Shown here: positions 33,062-43,203 of the stretch, one piece after another
Position numbering within the stretch: position 1 is the first letter of the stretch
Layout: the number at the start of each line of letters is the position of its first letter
NCBI GenBank assembly: GCA_016290145.1
Contig: JAEESX010000003.1
Location: forward strand, 1-48,620
DNA: 48,620 nt
Direction: 5' to 3'
From: Caryophanales bacterium
GTDB taxonomy: Bacteria > Bacillota_I > Bacilli_A > RFN20 > CAG-826
Translations under genes and position numbers: made by a program
The notes under the pieces: model-generated
What the model was told of the DNA's origin: nothing
Seen by the model: only the letters and a program-made list of their open reading frames with translations
The model's database searches: none

Positions 33062-33095
33062 AAAAAATGCTCCGATCATTTCGGGGCATTTTTAT
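33062..33095. terminator. Bidirectional intrinsic terminator
   Basis: ATGCTCCGA-TCATT-TCGGGGCAT with one T-G wobble, flanked by A6 and T5, separates the membrane protein gene and secG. Confidence 0.88.
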
Positions 33096-33104
33096 TTTGC
33101 TTTA

Positions 33105-33389
33105 CTAGAGCAAGATTCTCATTGCTTCTTCAACAGTTTCAGAACTGGAAGAACCATTTGTATTTGATACTTGAATGACGATAGCGATTACGAAGAAGAC
33201 GATTGCCATAACTAATGTAAGAATGGAAACCACTTTTTCAGCGCCTCTTTCTTTGGTCTTGACGAACACGTTAAGTCCACCACCAGTAATAGCACCAGAA
33301 GCACCTTCAGATTTACCACCTTGCAATAAGCAAAGGATGATAATGACAATGCCTACGCCCATAAATACCCAGTCGTACCAATTTAACAT
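33105..33389 (-). CDS. secG: Preprotein translocase subunit SecG
   Basis: The 94-residue protein has the two-helix SecG topology: helix 1 (~8-23) followed by LLQGGKSEGASGAITGGG and NVFVKTKERGAEKVVS, then helix 2 (~55-75). The Gly/Ser-rich cytoplasmic loop and RGAEK are family hallmarks. It joins SecY and SecE in the translocon and works with SecA, encoded 4.2 kb away on the same strand. AAAGGAAA precedes the start. Confidence 0.92.
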   Translation of the reverse strand: MLNWYDWVFMGVGIVIIILCLLQGGKSEGASGAITGGGLNVFVKTKERGAEKVVSILTLVMAIVFFVIAIVIQVSNTNGSSSSETVEEAMRILL

Positions 33390-33468
33390 GCTTTCAATTT
33401 CCTTTCGTCAATTCGCTTAATAATGTTATACAAAACGGAGAAATAATTCAATAAAAGAATTGAATTGC

Positions 33469-35454
33469 CTATAATTCCGCTTTCATCTCAAAAATAATAT
33501 CTCTAAGTTTAGCCGCGCGTTCAAAGTCAAATTGACGAGCGGCTTCTTTCATTTGTTTTTCTAAATCTTTGATCTTCTTTTGGAGTTCACTACGTGTTGC
33601 CTTCTTAGAAGCACTAATAATGTCAGAAATTTCATCCTCTGTATTGTGGATTGGAGGTCTGATTTCTTTCATAACTGTGGTTGGAACAATACCGTTATCG
33701 ATATTGTATTGATTTTGAATCTTACGACGACGATATGTTTCATCAATTGCATTCTTCATAGAGTCAGTCATAGTATCAGCGTACATAATGACTTTACCAT
33801 TTTGGTTTCTTGCTGCACGACCGCATACTTGAATAAGTGATCTTGTGCTACGTAAGAAGCCTTCTTTATCAGCATCCAAAATACAAATTAATGACACTTC
33901 TGGTATGTCTAAACCTTCACGTAATAGGTTAATTCCCACTAATACGTCATATTTGCCTTTTCTCAATTGATAAATTATCTCAGATCTCTCTAATGTTTTT
34001 GTCTCATGATGGAGGTAAACTACCTTGATACCCCTCTCCTTGAGGAAGGTGGTCAAATCTTCCGCCATTCTGATGGTCAAAGTGACTATTAAAGTCCTCT
34101 CATTTTTTGAATTTCGTAACTTGATTTCCTGTAATAGGTCGTCAACTTGTCCCATAGTTGGTCTGACATCAATTGTTGGATCTAATAAACCCGTTGGACG
34201 GATGATTTGTTCAGCGATTGGAGCATCAGTTTTTGAGAGTTCATAGTCGCCTGGAGTTGCGCTTGTGCAAATAACTTGAGGCATGATTTTCTCAAACTCG
34301 TCAAAGTTTAAAGGCCTATTATCCAGTGCAGAAGGCAATCTAAATCCATATTCCACGAGTGTTTCCTTACGTGAACGGTCACCATTATACATACCTCTAA
34401 GTTGAGGGAAAGTAACGTGTGATTCATCTACAAAGAGTAAGAAGTCTTCTGGGAAGTAGTCAATAAGGCACCATGGTCTTGTACCAGGGGCTCTTTTATC
34501 AATATGCCTAGAGTAATTTTCGATTCCAGGGCACATTCCAAACTCTTGCATTGATTCTATATCTTGGTTTGTTCTAAGTTCTAAGCGCTCAGCCTCTAAA
34601 AGCTTGCCTTGAGACTTGAAAAATTCGAGTCTTTCCTTTAATTCTTCCTTAATTGTGGCACATGCTTCTCTAATGCGTTCTCTAGTGGATGCGTGGTCGT
34701 ATGCTGGGAAGATTGGATAAGTGTGATATGAGGCTTTTACTTCACCAGAAAGTAGGTCAACTTGGGTAATCTTCTCAATTTCATCACCAAATGTATCAAT
34801 TCTAATGACATTATTGTTATCCATATTGGCAGGAATAATCTCAATGATGTCACCATGGACTCTAAAACTACCAGGAGCGGCATCCATATTGTTTCTAACA
34901 TATTGAGCGTCAACAAGTTTCTTAAAGAAAACGTTTCTATCTATTTCTTCTCCAACACGGATGTTAAAAACTAAGTTTCTATATTCATCTGGATCAGTTA
35001 ATCCATAAATGGATGCTACTGACGCCACTACAATTGTGTCTCTTCTTTCTAACACAGAGTTAATCGCGCTAGTTCTGAGCATTTCAATTTCATCATTCAT
35101 AACAGCGTTCTTATCAATATAAGTATCACTCTTAGGAATGTATGCTTCTGGTTGATAAAAATCGAAGTTAGATACAAAGTATTCCACTCTATTATTAGGG
35201 AATAATTCTTGGAATTCTGAATATAATTGGCCAGCTAATGTTTTGTTATGAACAAGTACTAAAGTAGGTCTTTGAACTTGTTCAATGATATTTGCCATAG
35301 TGAAAGTTTTTCCAGTTCCGGTAGCGCCTAATAGAACTTGGAACTTTTTATTATCTCTAATTCCTTCCACTAACTGCTTAATAGCAGTTGGTTGATCGCC
35401 AGTAGGCTTAAAAGGCGAGACAATTTTGAAGCGATGGTTATTGTTCTCCTCCAT
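33469..35454 (-). CDS. uvrB: Excinuclease ABC subunit B
   Basis: The 661-residue protein has Walker [10 protein letters not shown] near residue 45 and the beta-hairpin sequence YYQPEAYIP-like [17 protein letters not shown]. Helicase motifs include [19 protein letters not shown] and QVCGRAARN. The C-terminal UVR domain ([27 protein letters not shown]) contacts UvrC. It verifies DNA lesions in nucleotide excision repair. uvrA is not next to it, unlike in Bacillus. The start overlaps the end of the YitT-family gene by 17 nt, with AGGAAAGAAGG upstream. Confidence 0.97.
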   Translation of the reverse strand: MEENNNHRFKIVSPFKPTGDQPTAIKQLVEGIRDNKKFQVLLGATGTGKTFTMANIIEQVQRPTLVLVHNKTLAGQLYSEFQELFPNNRVEYFVSNFDFYQPEAYIPKSDTYIDKNAVMNDEIEMLRTSAINSVLERRDTIVVASVASIYGLTDPDEYRNLVFNIRVGEEIDRNVFFKKLVDAQYVRNNMDAAPGSFRVHGDIIEIIPANMDNNNVIRIDTFGDEIEKITQVDLLSGEVKASYHTYPIFPAYDHASTRERIREACATIKEELKERLEFFKSQGKLLEAERLELRTNQDIESMQEFGMCPGIENYSRHIDKRAPGTRPWCLIDYFPEDFLLFVDESHVTFPQLRGMYNGDRSRKETLVEYGFRLPSALDNRPLNFDEFEKIMPQVICTSATPGDYELSKTDAPIAEQIIRPTGLLDPTIDVRPTMGQVDDLLQEIKLRNSKNERTLIVTLTIRMAEDLTTFLKERGIKVVYLHHETKTLERSEIIYQLRKGKYDVLVGINLLREGLDIPEVSLICILDADKEGFLRSTRSLIQVCGRAARNQNGKVIMYADTMTDSMKNAIDETYRRRKIQNQYNIDNGIVPTTVMKEIRPPIHNTEDEISDIISASKKATRSELQKKIKDLEKQMKEAARQFDFERAAKLRDIIFEMKAEL

Positions 35455-36457
35455 CCTTCTTTCCTTTCTTGGTTTTTGCTTTCACTTCTTTGATGAGGTT
35501 TGAATTCACATGTGACTTGAAACCTTCTCCGAAGACGGCGTTTGTTTGTGTATATGTAACGAATGCTTTTGGATCAACCTGAGCAATGTAACTTCTAATT
35601 TTAGAATATTCACGTTTCTTAAAGACGATTCTTAAGATAATTCTCTTATCACCTTTATAACCACCTTGAGCGTGGATAATTGTGGCACCATGTCCTAAGA
35701 CATCTTGTGCGTATTTGGAAATCTCTTCCCATTTATCAGAGATAATATCGACTTGATAACTGGTTTGAGAACTGATGAAGATAACTTCAATTAAAATTGC
35801 AGACATGAATGCGGAGATAATACCGGATAAGCAAGCGAGTAAGAAACTCTTTTCTTCTGTTCCTTGTGGTAATAAAACACATAAACCAACAATAACAATT
35901 GTTCCATCCACTAAGAATGAGGCAATTGATTGTTTAATATGAACGTATTTTTCAAGTAAGAATGTTAAAACATCAACACCGCCTGTAGATCCACCACCAA
36001 CGAATGTAATGGCTACGCCAACACCGACAAAGACACCGCCAAAGATACCTGCCATCAAATAATTACCAGCAGTTGGACCATCACCAGCTAATGTTAACAT
36101 TTCACCGAATTTAACAAAGGCATCAGAAATGCCCGGACAAGCGGTGAAAAGCCAGTTGGCTAATGGGAATGCTATGGTAGCCACTAAAGTCTTTAGAGCG
36201 AACTCTTTTCCTATGAAAATAAGGCCCACCAACCATAAAGCCACTGATGCAGCGTCAACAATAATGTTGTAGACCAAAACTTTGGCGTTTTCGGCAACAA
36301 AAAATTTCGCAATAATAGCGACACCGTTAAGACCACCTGCGTTGATATCAAGAGGTACTAAAAAGGCAACGTTACCAAACGCAACGACAAATGTACCAAG
36401 TACGACAACTAAGGCTTTTAAAATTGCGTTAGTCCATTCTTTCTTTGTTTTAGGCAT
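35438..36457 (-). CDS. YitT-family membrane protein
   Basis: The 339-residue protein has five or six membrane segments ([26 protein letters not shown] and [29 protein letters not shown] are typical of the family). A C-terminal cytoplasmic DUF2179 domain follows ([46 protein letters not shown]). The function of YitT proteins is not established. GAGGAGG precedes the ATG. It overlaps prfB by 8 nt upstream and uvrB by 17 nt downstream, so it is translated within one operon with both. Confidence 0.9.
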   Translation of the reverse strand: MPKTKKEWTNAILKALVVVLGTFVVAFGNVAFLVPLDINAGGLNGVAIIAKFFVAENAKVLVYNIIVDAASVALWLVGLIFIGKEFALKTLVATIAFPLANWLFTACPGISDAFVKFGEMLTLAGDGPTAGNYLMAGIFGGVFVGVGVAITFVGGGSTGGVDVLTFLLEKYVHIKQSIASFLVDGTIVIVGLCVLLPQGTEEKSFLLACLSGIISAFMSAILIEVIFISSQTSYQVDIISDKWEEISKYAQDVLGHGATIIHAQGGYKGDKRIILRIVFKKREYSKIRSYIAQVDPKAFVTYTQTNAVFGEGFKSHVNSNLIKEVKAKTKKGKKDGGEQ

Positions 36458-37554
36458 TCTTCTTAGCCTCCTCTCTTAGGTATGCATAGATGAATCCATC
36501 GATTTCGCCATTCATTACGGCTTGAACATCGACTTCTTCATAGTTAGAACGATTGTCCTTAACTAGTGTGTACGGGCAGAAGACATAGGAACGGATTTGA
36601 CTACCCCATTCGATATTCTTCTTTTCGCCAACAATATCGTTAATTTTCTTTTCTCGTTTCTCTAATTCAATCAAATAGAGTTTGCCTTTAAGCATATTCA
36701 TAGCCATTTCTTTATTCATTAATTGGCTACGTTCTACTTGGCAAGAAACGACAATTCCAGTAGGTAAGTGAGTGATTCTAACTGCGGTTTCAACTTTGTT
36801 GACATTTTGTCCACCAGCACCACCACTACGATAAGTATCAACCTTTAAATCAGCTTCATTGATTTGAATATTGATTGAATTCTCTTTGAATTCTGGAATA
36901 ACGTTCACTGATGCAAAAGATGTATGTCTTCTTTTGTTCGCATCGAATGGTGAGATTCTCACTAAACGGTGAACACCTTTCTCACTTTTTAATAATCCAT
37001 AAGCATTATGGCCAGCGATCTTTAAAGTAACTGATTTAATACCAGCTTCTTCACCTGGTTCTAATGAGATTAAACTCATTTTGAACTTGTGTGCTTCCGC
37101 ATATAAAACATACATACGATAAAGCATGTCCGCCCAGTCTTGTGCTTCTGTACCACCTGCACCTGGATGTATTTCTATAATCGCAGGCATATCGTCAAAT
37201 TCGCCTGTGAATAAGATTTCTAATTCGAATTCTTTGGATTCTTTTTCAAGTTGTTCAAAAGATTCGTTTATTTGTTCAAATAATGATTCATCATCAAGTT
37301 CTAATAACTCGGTGATATCTTTATAGTCATTTTCGAGTTTGCGGTATGTCTCGACAATATTTTTACAATAATTCAAACGAGAGATGACTTTTAGAGCTTC
37401 ACTATTATTGCTCCAGAAGTTATCTTCTTCACTTTTTTTAGTTAATACTAAAATCTCCTCATCTAATTTAGTGAGGTCAAAGAGAAGACCCGAGTTGATG
37501 GATTCTCTCACCAACAGCACAAAGTTCTTGTTTAAAAGAAACAATGTCTTTCAT
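36450..37554 (-). CDS. prfB: Peptide chain release factor 2 with programmed +1 frameshift
   Basis: The gene starts at the ATG at 37554 ([20 protein letters not shown]) and runs 25 codons to CTT at 37482-37480. The in-frame TGA (37479-37477) is skipped by a +1 shift into DLTKLDEEI, giving 367 residues. The stop-codon recognition motif SPF is in [12 protein letters not shown] and the catalytic GGQ in [12 protein letters not shown]2 ends translation at UAA and UGA and limits its own synthesis by this frameshift. A start in the main frame at 37544 would give a wrong N-terminus. The start shares one base with the secA stop (TAATG). Upstream secA and downstream yitT-uvrB form one operon. Confidence 0.94.
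37476..37482 (-). other. prfB programmed frameshift site (CTTTGAC)
   Basis: The heptamer CTT-TGA-C is the canonical RF2 slip site. A CGGG about 8 nt upstream could act as the stimulating Shine-Dalgarno-like element, although it is weaker than the usual AGGGGG. Confidence 0.9.
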
Positions 37555-39998
37555 TATTTTTCTTCCTCTTTTTTGGTTTCACCAACCACTTCGCCTTCTT
37601 GTTGCTTTGCAGCTTCAGCAGCTAATCTTTCTTCTTCAGCTTTTCTAGCAGCAGCTTGAGCGGCTTCAACTTGGTTGACAAATTTATCGATATTAACGAG
37701 GTTTAAAACTGCATCAACAGATGCCATTTCTAAGCATTCTCTGAACATGTCATAGCCTTCGTTAACGTAGTCTTGTAATGGGTTCACGTTCGCATAACCA
37801 CGTAAGTGGATACCTTCACGTAAACGCGCCATCGCGTCGATATGTTTAGTCCAGTTTTGGTCTAAGCAGTGTAAGATTAAATCTCTTTCAATACGGTCGC
37901 ATAATTCTTCAGGTAATTTGCTTCTCTTACGCATATATCTACGTAAAATTAATTCACCTAAGTCTTGACCACAGTTATCCACTAAGTCGTCTTCATAAGC
38001 ATTTGGATTGATACTACCTTCAGGTAAGAATCTTGGTTCAACTTGCTTAATTAATAATTCAGCGGAAATAAGTTGATCGTTGCTACCTTGTGGAATGGCT
38101 TTCTTAGCCAAGAACATACCGGTTGTAGCAAACATTTCATCAACGATATCTTTAATAGCACTACCTTCAATAATTCTGTCGCGTTTGTCATAGACATTTT
38201 GTCTTTGCTTTGCTAAGACATCATCATAATCCAATAAACTCTTACGAGTATCGAAATTCATGCCTTCAATCTTCTTTTGTGCGCTTGTAACTGCGTTAGA
38301 AACCATCTTGCTTTCAAGAGCTTCGTCGCCGAAGTTCTTTTCAATGTAGTTTCTCATAGCGTCAGCAGCGAATCTCACTAAAAGTGTGTCATCAAAGGAG
38401 ACATAGAATCTGGAAAAACCAGGGTCACCTTGACGGCCGGAACGACCACGTAATTGGTTATCAATACGACGTGATTCGTGGCGTTCAGTACCTAAGACAC
38501 ATAAACCACCTAAGGCTCTGACTTCGTCGTCAATCTTAATATCGGTACCACGACCTGCCATATTTGTAGCAAGTGTGATTGCACCCTTACGGCCTGCGAG
38601 AGCGATAATTTCCGCTTCACGTGCGTGGTTCTTCGCGTTTAACATTTCGTGTGGTAAACCAGCAGCAGTTAATAAATTAGAGATTTCTTCAGAAGATTCA
38701 ACTGAGACTGTACCAATCAAGATTGGTTGTCCTTTTTCATGTCTTCTCTTAACTTCTTCCACTAATGCAGCAAGTTTTGGGCCTTTGTGTGCGTAGATGA
38801 AATCTGTTGCGTCCTCACGGATAACAGGTCTGTTTGTAGGAACACATACAACGCGCATATTGTAGATTTTACGGAATTCTTCTTCCTCTGTTTTAGCGGT
38901 ACCAGTCATACCTGCCATTTTCTTGTATAAACGGAAGAAGTTTTGATATGTAATTGTCGCCATTGTGACTGTTTCTTGTTTAATGGTGACATTTTCTTTT
39001 GCTTGAACAGCTTGATGTAAACCATCGGACCATTCACGGCCTGGTAAAACACGGCCTGTAAATTGGTCAATAATTTGAACTTGTCCTTCACCATCGACTA
39101 AATAGTCGACATCTCTTTGCATAATGAAGTTTGCTTTAAGAGCGTTGTGAATTCTATGAACTAAATCGAAGTATTCTGGATCGTATAAGTTTCTAATACC
39201 GAACATTCTTTCAGCTTTAGTATTACCAGAATCAGTTAAATTAACTGTCTTCTCTTTAACATCAACTGTGAAATCGACATCTTTTTTTAAGGCTTTGCAG
39301 AATCTATCTGCAACTGTGTATTGGCTAGATGATGTTTTAACACCACCAGAAATAATTAATGGAGTACGGGATTCATCAATTAAAATTGAGTCAGCTTCGT
39401 CGACGATACAGAAGTTCAAACCACGAAGAACTCTGTGGTTCATATCTGTTGCCATGTTATCTCTTAAGTAGTCGAAACCTAACTCAGAGTTTGTTGTATA
39501 AGTAATATCGCACAAATAGGCTTCTTTCTTTTCAGATGTTGTTTTTGCACGTGCATTAACACCAACTGTTAAGCCTAAAAATCTATAGATTTGACCCATC
39601 CATTCAGCGTCACGACCAGATAAGTATTCATTAACTGTAACAACGTGAACACCTTTTCCAGATAAGGCGTTGAGGTATGTTGCCATTGTAGCGGTTAAGG
39701 TTTTACCTTCACCGGTTTTCATTTCTGCAACATCACCAGCGTGCATAACTAATGAACCAATAACTTGAACTTTGAATGGAAATTCATGAATAGTTCTTTT
39801 TGCGGCTTCACGGGCGACCGCGAAAGCTTCGTATTTGATATCATCAAGTGTTTTGCCATTTGCTAATAAATCTTTGAAGTAATCTGTTTTGGCTCTTAAT
39901 TCTTCATCGGTTAAAGCCGCCATCTTTTTCTCATAAGCTAAAACCTTATCAGCTTCTCTTGAGTACTTCTTAATAGCTCTTCTGTCAAAAAATCCCAT
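37554..39998 (-). CDS. secA: Preprotein translocase ATPase SecA
   Basis: The start at 39998 (MGFFDRRAIKKYSREADKV) matches the family N-terminus; in-frame codons before it are not needed. The 814-residue protein has Walker A MKTGEGKTLTA, the DEAD-type box VDEADSILIDESRTPLIISG, motif VTMATITYQNFFRLYKKMAGMTGTAKTEEEEF and NMAGRGTDIKI. It drives proteins through SecYEG. The C-terminus ends KQQEGEVVGETKKEEEK and lacks the CXCXSGKKYKXCC zinc motif that binds SecB, as in other Gram-positive lineages with little SecB use. It is followed directly by prfB, a common order. Confidence 0.97.
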   Translation of the reverse strand: MGFFDRRAIKKYSREADKVLAYEKKMAALTDEELRAKTDYFKDLLANGKTLDDIKYEAFAVAREAAKRTIHEFPFKVQVIGSLVMHAGDVAEMKTGEGKTLTATMATYLNALSGKGVHVVTVNEYLSGRDAEWMGQIYRFLGLTVGVNARAKTTSEKKEAYLCDITYTTNSELGFDYLRDNMATDMNHRVLRGLNFCIVDEADSILIDESRTPLIISGGVKTSSSQYTVADRFCKALKKDVDFTVDVKEKTVNLTDSGNTKAERMFGIRNLYDPEYFDLVHRIHNALKANFIMQRDVDYLVDGEGQVQIIDQFTGRVLPGREWSDGLHQAVQAKENVTIKQETVTMATITYQNFFRLYKKMAGMTGTAKTEEEEFRKIYNMRVVCVPTNRPVIREDATDFIYAHKGPKLAALVEEVKRRHEKGQPILIGTVSVESSEEISNLLTAAGLPHEMLNAKNHAREAEIIALAGRKGAITLATNMAGRGTDIKIDDEVRALGGLCVLGTERHESRRIDNQLRGRSGRQGDPGFSRFYVSFDDTLLVRFAADAMRNYIEKNFGDEALESKMVSNAVTSAQKKIEGMNFDTRKSLLDYDDVLAKQRQNVYDKRDRIIEGSAIKDIVDEMFATTGMFLAKKAIPQGSNDQLISAELLIKQVEPRFLPEGSINPNAYEDDLVDNCGQDLGELILRRYMRKRSKLPEELCDRIERDLILHCLDQNWTKHIDAMARLREGIHLRGYANVNPLQDYVNEGYDMFRECLEMASVDAVLNLVNIDKFVNQVEAAQAAARKAEEERLAAEAAKQQEGEVVGETKKEEEK

Positions 39999-40047
39999 AT
40001 TTTTTACCAACACAACAACAATGTTGTGCCTTTCTTTATAGATGTAA

Positions 40048-40100
40048 GAATGTAAAACATTCGCTTTTATATACTATCTTTTAATATGAACTCGTGTCAA
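40048..40100 (-). promoter_or_regulatory. secA promoter with inverted repeat at the start of transcription
   Basis: TTGACA (40100-40095), an 18-bp spacer and TAGTAT (40076-40071) form the promoter. The perfect inverted repeat GAATGT-TTT-ACATTC (40062-40048) lies at the expected +1 region. A second hairpin CACAAC/GTTGTG sits just before the start codon. Confidence 0.65.
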
Positions 40101-40127
40101 ATAGTAAATAATTACTATTGCTTTTTA

Positions 40128-40775
40128 TCACTTATTTTCCGTTTTAGACATTACTAAAACTTCTATCTTTTTTGGATGCAATTTCTCAATAAGTTTTATG
40201 CAGGCTTTCATCGTAGATCCAGTGGTATAGACATCATCAACAAGCAAAATCTTAAAGTTAGATAAATCAGAGTTATCAGTTAACACCAAATGCTCTCCAA
40301 TTTTTTTTCGTTTTTGTGATGTGCTTGTTGCCTGTTTTATTTTCTTGGTCTTAGCAATCAGTTTCCGCATAGGTAAATGTAGAATCTTGAACATCTCTTC
40401 AACATGGTTAAATTCTCTTATTTCATCATCCTGTTTGTATGAAGGAACAGGCACCACAACATACCCCCTATACCGCAAGGATAATTCCCTCGAAAAACGT
40501 TCAAAAAATACGTTCAATAATTCATAATCAAAACATCCTTTGAATTGATAGAGCAAAGATTGAACTTTTTCATCATATCTATAAATAGATATAGCATTGT
40601 ATCCAAGTACCTGAAATTTGAAAAAATGCATCTTGATTTCTTGAAAACAACGGGCGCAAACATCCGCTTCTTTATGGGTGAGATTAAAGAGCGTTTTATC
40701 ACCTATTTCTTTGAAGCAAATCTTACAAACTTTTGTTGGCAAATTCGATCTCTCGGACAGCCTCAACCATTTCAT
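40128..40775 (-). CDS. comFC: ComFC-like phosphoribosyltransferase-domain protein
   Basis: The start at 40775 (MKWLRLSERSNLPTKVCKIC) fits the family; a longer frame to 40934 runs entirely inside comFA and is not used. The 215-residue protein has an N-terminal zinc site (CKIC...CARC, ~residues 15-48). A PRTase fold contains the PRPP motif ILLVDDVYTTGSTMKAC. Family members act in DNA uptake (competence) with ComFA, or in DNA metabolism. It overlaps comFA by 53 nt. Only weak ribosome signals are seen, so coupling is expected. Confidence 0.87.
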   Translation of the reverse strand: MKWLRLSERSNLPTKVCKICFKEIGDKTLFNLTHKEADVCARCFQEIKMHFFKFQVLGYNAISIYRYDEKVQSLLYQFKGCFDYELLNVFFERFSRELSLRYRGYVVVPVPSYKQDDEIREFNHVEEMFKILHLPMRKLIAKTKKIKQATSTSQKRKKIGEHLVLTDNSDLSNFKILLVDDVYTTGSTMKACIKLIEKLHPKKIEVLVMSKTENK

Positions 40776-41865
40776 TAGTTTCTCGCTTGGCAATAAACAC
40801 CACCTCCCCTGTTGGAGCATCTTTCTTCCTGCCAACTCTACCTGAAATCTGAATGAGAGCCGCTGAAGTATAGAGCGGATGGTCCGCTCCAAAGATGATG
40901 ACTTGAAGATCTTTGACTGTAACACCACGTTCAAGCACAGCTGTCGTCACAAGAATTTTGGTCAGCCCTTTTCTGAACTTATCTATCCGCTCGTTTCGAT
41001 CAGAGCATTTGGAATGCACAAAATCTGTATTTTTGAAGAAGAGCCTAAGCACATCAAAAGTCTGTTCGCATGTGTCAATTGTGGGAGAAAATACGAAAAT
41101 TGGCTTATTTTGGGCCAAAAAACGCCGCAATTCTTGTATCAAATGGTAATAACTCATCACTCCAGAATGGATCGAAAACCGAGGCACAGGGAGTGGGTGA
41201 TTATGGAATCTTTTATTCAAATTCAAGATTCTTTTTTCATTTTTGCTAAAAGAGTCAATTACTTCTTTAGATGGCGTGGCAGAAAGGAGTATGTAATGAC
41301 CACGAACAGCCTTAGTAAAAAATGCTTGAAGAACTTCATTTCCATTATATGGAAAAGCATCAATCTCATCTAATATTAATAAGTCAAAATAATGAGGGTA
41401 TCTAAACAACTGATGGGTGGTCAAACAAATCAAATCTCCCTCTAGTTTAAAGGCGTGACCACCATACACAGACACCACTTTATTGTTTTCAAAGATGCTT
41501 TTGAATCGTAAATAGAGTTCTCTAATGACATCACGCCTAGGCACTGCAAAACCAACCTTTAGGTTGTGACTAATCGCGTAGGATATAACTTCTAAAACAA
41601 TTTCTGTCTTCCCAGAACCACATACAGCATGCACTAAACTATCAAATCCATTAATAAAGTTACTAACAAGCTCTTTAGACAAACGTTTTTGATCGTCTGA
41701 TAATTCGTAATGCAAAGCATAATCAGCGCTCTCAGACTGTCTAAAATCACCAATTGCTTCTTGTCCTCTAAATGTTATACATTTGCGGCAGTATACTTTG
41801 CCATTTCTAAAACCTAGATACTTTGTATCCGTGTTTCCACATATTGGGCATACGTATTCATCCAT
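40723..41865 (-). CDS. comFA: ComFA-like DNA helicase/translocase
   Basis: The 380-residue protein has an N-terminal four-Cys zinc site (CPICGN...CRKC, residues 6-29). Walker A is VCGSGKTE (~residue 83), the DEAD-like box LLILDEIDAFPY, motif III LLSATP, and motif VI QISGRVGRK. ComFA drives internalisation of single-stranded DNA during transformation. Together with comFC it forms the late-competence pair, but no other competence gene is in the window, so natural transformation is only suggested. The Shine-Dalgarno AGGGGG lies in the 3' arm of the rpiB terminator hairpin. Confidence 0.92.
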   Translation of the reverse strand: MDEYVCPICGNTDTKYLGFRNGKVYCRKCITFRGQEAIGDFRQSESADYALHYELSDDQKRLSKELVSNFINGFDSLVHAVCGSGKTEIVLEVISYAISHNLKVGFAVPRRDVIRELYLRFKSIFENNKVVSVYGGHAFKLEGDLICLTTHQLFRYPHYFDLLILDEIDAFPYNGNEVLQAFFTKAVRGHYILLSATPSKEVIDSFSKNEKRILNLNKRFHNHPLPVPRFSIHSGVMSYYHLIQELRRFLAQNKPIFVFSPTIDTCEQTFDVLRLFFKNTDFVHSKCSDRNERIDKFRKGLTKILVTTAVLERGVTVKDLQVIIFGADHPLYTSAALIQISGRVGRKKDAPTGEVVFIAKRETNEMVEAVREIEFANKSL

Positions 41866-41895
41866 AAATAAAACCCCCTACTAATACATAGGGGG
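41866..41895 (-). terminator. Terminator-like hairpin that also contains the comFA ribosome site
   Basis: On the minus strand CCCCCTA-TGTATTAG-TAGGGGG is followed by TTTTATTT and then directly by the comFA ATG. The stem can end rpiB transcription, and its 3' arm is the AGGGGG that would recruit ribosomes to comFA. Confidence 0.8.
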
Positions 41896-41917
41896 CATTA
41901 TTAGAAAAATTTGCAGA

Positions 41918-42358
41918 TTATTTTTCCAAATCTTTAATCATGTCAACGCGTGTTTGGTGTCTTCCGCCTTCGAAATCTGTGCTTAAAAAGATATTTATTC
42001 TTCTTATGACATCTTGTGTATCCATGAATTTCGCACCAAAAGCGATAACATTAGCATCGTTGTGTTGTCTCATTAAACGTGAAACTTCATCGTTATAGCC
42101 AAGTCCGCAACGAATACCTTTAATTTTATTAGCGGCAATTGCAATGCCTTCACCGCTTGTGCAGATAACAATACCAAAATCCGCTTCTTTACGAGCAACA
42201 AGTCTTCCGACCTCGGCTCCATATAATGGATAATGGCAAGAATCATGTGAGTTGGTTCCAACATCAATGACTTTATAACCATTAGATTCTAAATACTTAA
42301 CTACTTCGTCTTTTTGATCAACACCACCGTGATCACTACCAATAGCAATTCTTAACAT
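41918..42358 (-). CDS. rpiB: Ribose-5-phosphate isomerase B
   Basis: The 146-residue protein matches RpiB length. It has the N-terminal IGSDHGG motif and the active-site segment VICTSGEGIAIAANKIKGIR (catalytic Cys), with HNDANVIAFGAKF later. It interconverts ribose-5-phosphate and ribulose-5-phosphate in the pentose phosphate pathway. The LacA/LacB type is less likely because no lac genes are near. GGAGGAATCC precedes the ATG. It lies 15 nt after prmC in the prfA operon. Confidence 0.94.
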   Translation of the reverse strand: MLRIAIGSDHGGVDQKDEVVKYLESNGYKVIDVGTNSHDSCHYPLYGAEVGRLVARKEADFGIVICTSGEGIAIAANKIKGIRCGLGYNDEVSRLMRQHNDANVIAFGAKFMDTQDVIRRINIFLSTDFEGGRHQTRVDMIKDLEK

Positions 42359-42373
42359 AAGGATTCCTCCGAT

Positions 42374-43201
42374 CTACTTTATTATATAAAGAAAACGTGT
42401 TTTATCATATATATCTTTATGGAAACGATAAGTGCAACCAACTAGATATTTATTCATAAGTTCAATTAATGGTTTTTCCATATCTTCTTCTATTTCGAAA
42501 GCCATTAAATAATGTTCTTTCATAACTTTGTGAGCATCTTTAAAAATCTCTTCATAACACTTTGTAGCAGGTGAAGCGATAAGAGCTAAATGTGGTTCAT
42601 AATCCCAAACTTGCTTATCAATATTTTTGATGTTTTCGATGTATGGAGGATTGCATATTAACACATCAAGTTTAACCTTTTTATCAATTAATGGTTGCAA
42701 TAAATTTCCACATAATGTTTCAACTTTATTTACATTCTTTTTAGCAATCTTTAATGCATACAAGGAAATGTCTGTAGCATAGATTTTTGCGTTAGGCATT
42801 TCTTGTTCTATGGCACAAGCAATAGCACCACTTCCTGTACAAACATCAGCAATTACTGGAGCGCCACCATTACCAAATGCTTTCTTCAAATAGACAATTG
42901 TATCGACAGTTAATTGTTCTGTCTCTTGTCTAGGGATTAAGACGTCCTTATTTACTATAATTTTGTTACCCAAGAAATAGGTGTGACCAATAACATATTG
43001 ATAAGGCATACCCTTCTTAACTAAATCAACATTTACTAGTAAATGTTCAAAATCGCGAACTTCTTTGTCAAAGTTTGCATACAAAACCATTCGATCATCA
43101 TAACCATTAGCATCTGCAAGCAAACTAATGATTACATTCTTATTTAAATATTTATGATCTTCATTTAGTAATTTGAAATAAATATCACGATTAGTAGGCA
43201 T
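42374..43201 (-). CDS. prmC: Release factor glutamine methyltransferase
   Basis: The 275-residue protein has the PrmC N-terminal helical domain and the SAM-binding motif IADVCTGSGAIACAI. The catalytic NPPY is in LICNPPYIENI, and the family segment VLIPRQETEQL is present. It methylates the Gln of the GGQ motif in RF1 and RF2, both of which are encoded in this window. It is 2 nt downstream of prfA, the usual arrangement. Confidence 0.95.
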   Translation of the reverse strand: MPTNRDIYFKLLNEDHKYLNKNVIISLLADANGYDDRMVLYANFDKEVRDFEHLLVNVDLVKKGMPYQYVIGHTYFLGNKIIVNKDVLIPRQETEQLTVDTIVYLKKAFGNGGAPVIADVCTGSGAIACAIEQEMPNAKIYATDISLYALKIAKKNVNKVETLCGNLLQPLIDKKVKLDVLICNPPYIENIKNIDKQVWDYEPHLALIASPATKCYEEIFKDAHKVMKEHYLMAFEIEEDMEKPLIELMNKYLVGCTYRFHKDIYDKTRFLYIIK

Positions 43202-43203
43202 TA

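Noticed and set aside
40879-41373. Plus-strand frame of 164 codons opposite comFA
   Set aside because: It is antisense to conserved helicase motifs and resembles no protein family.
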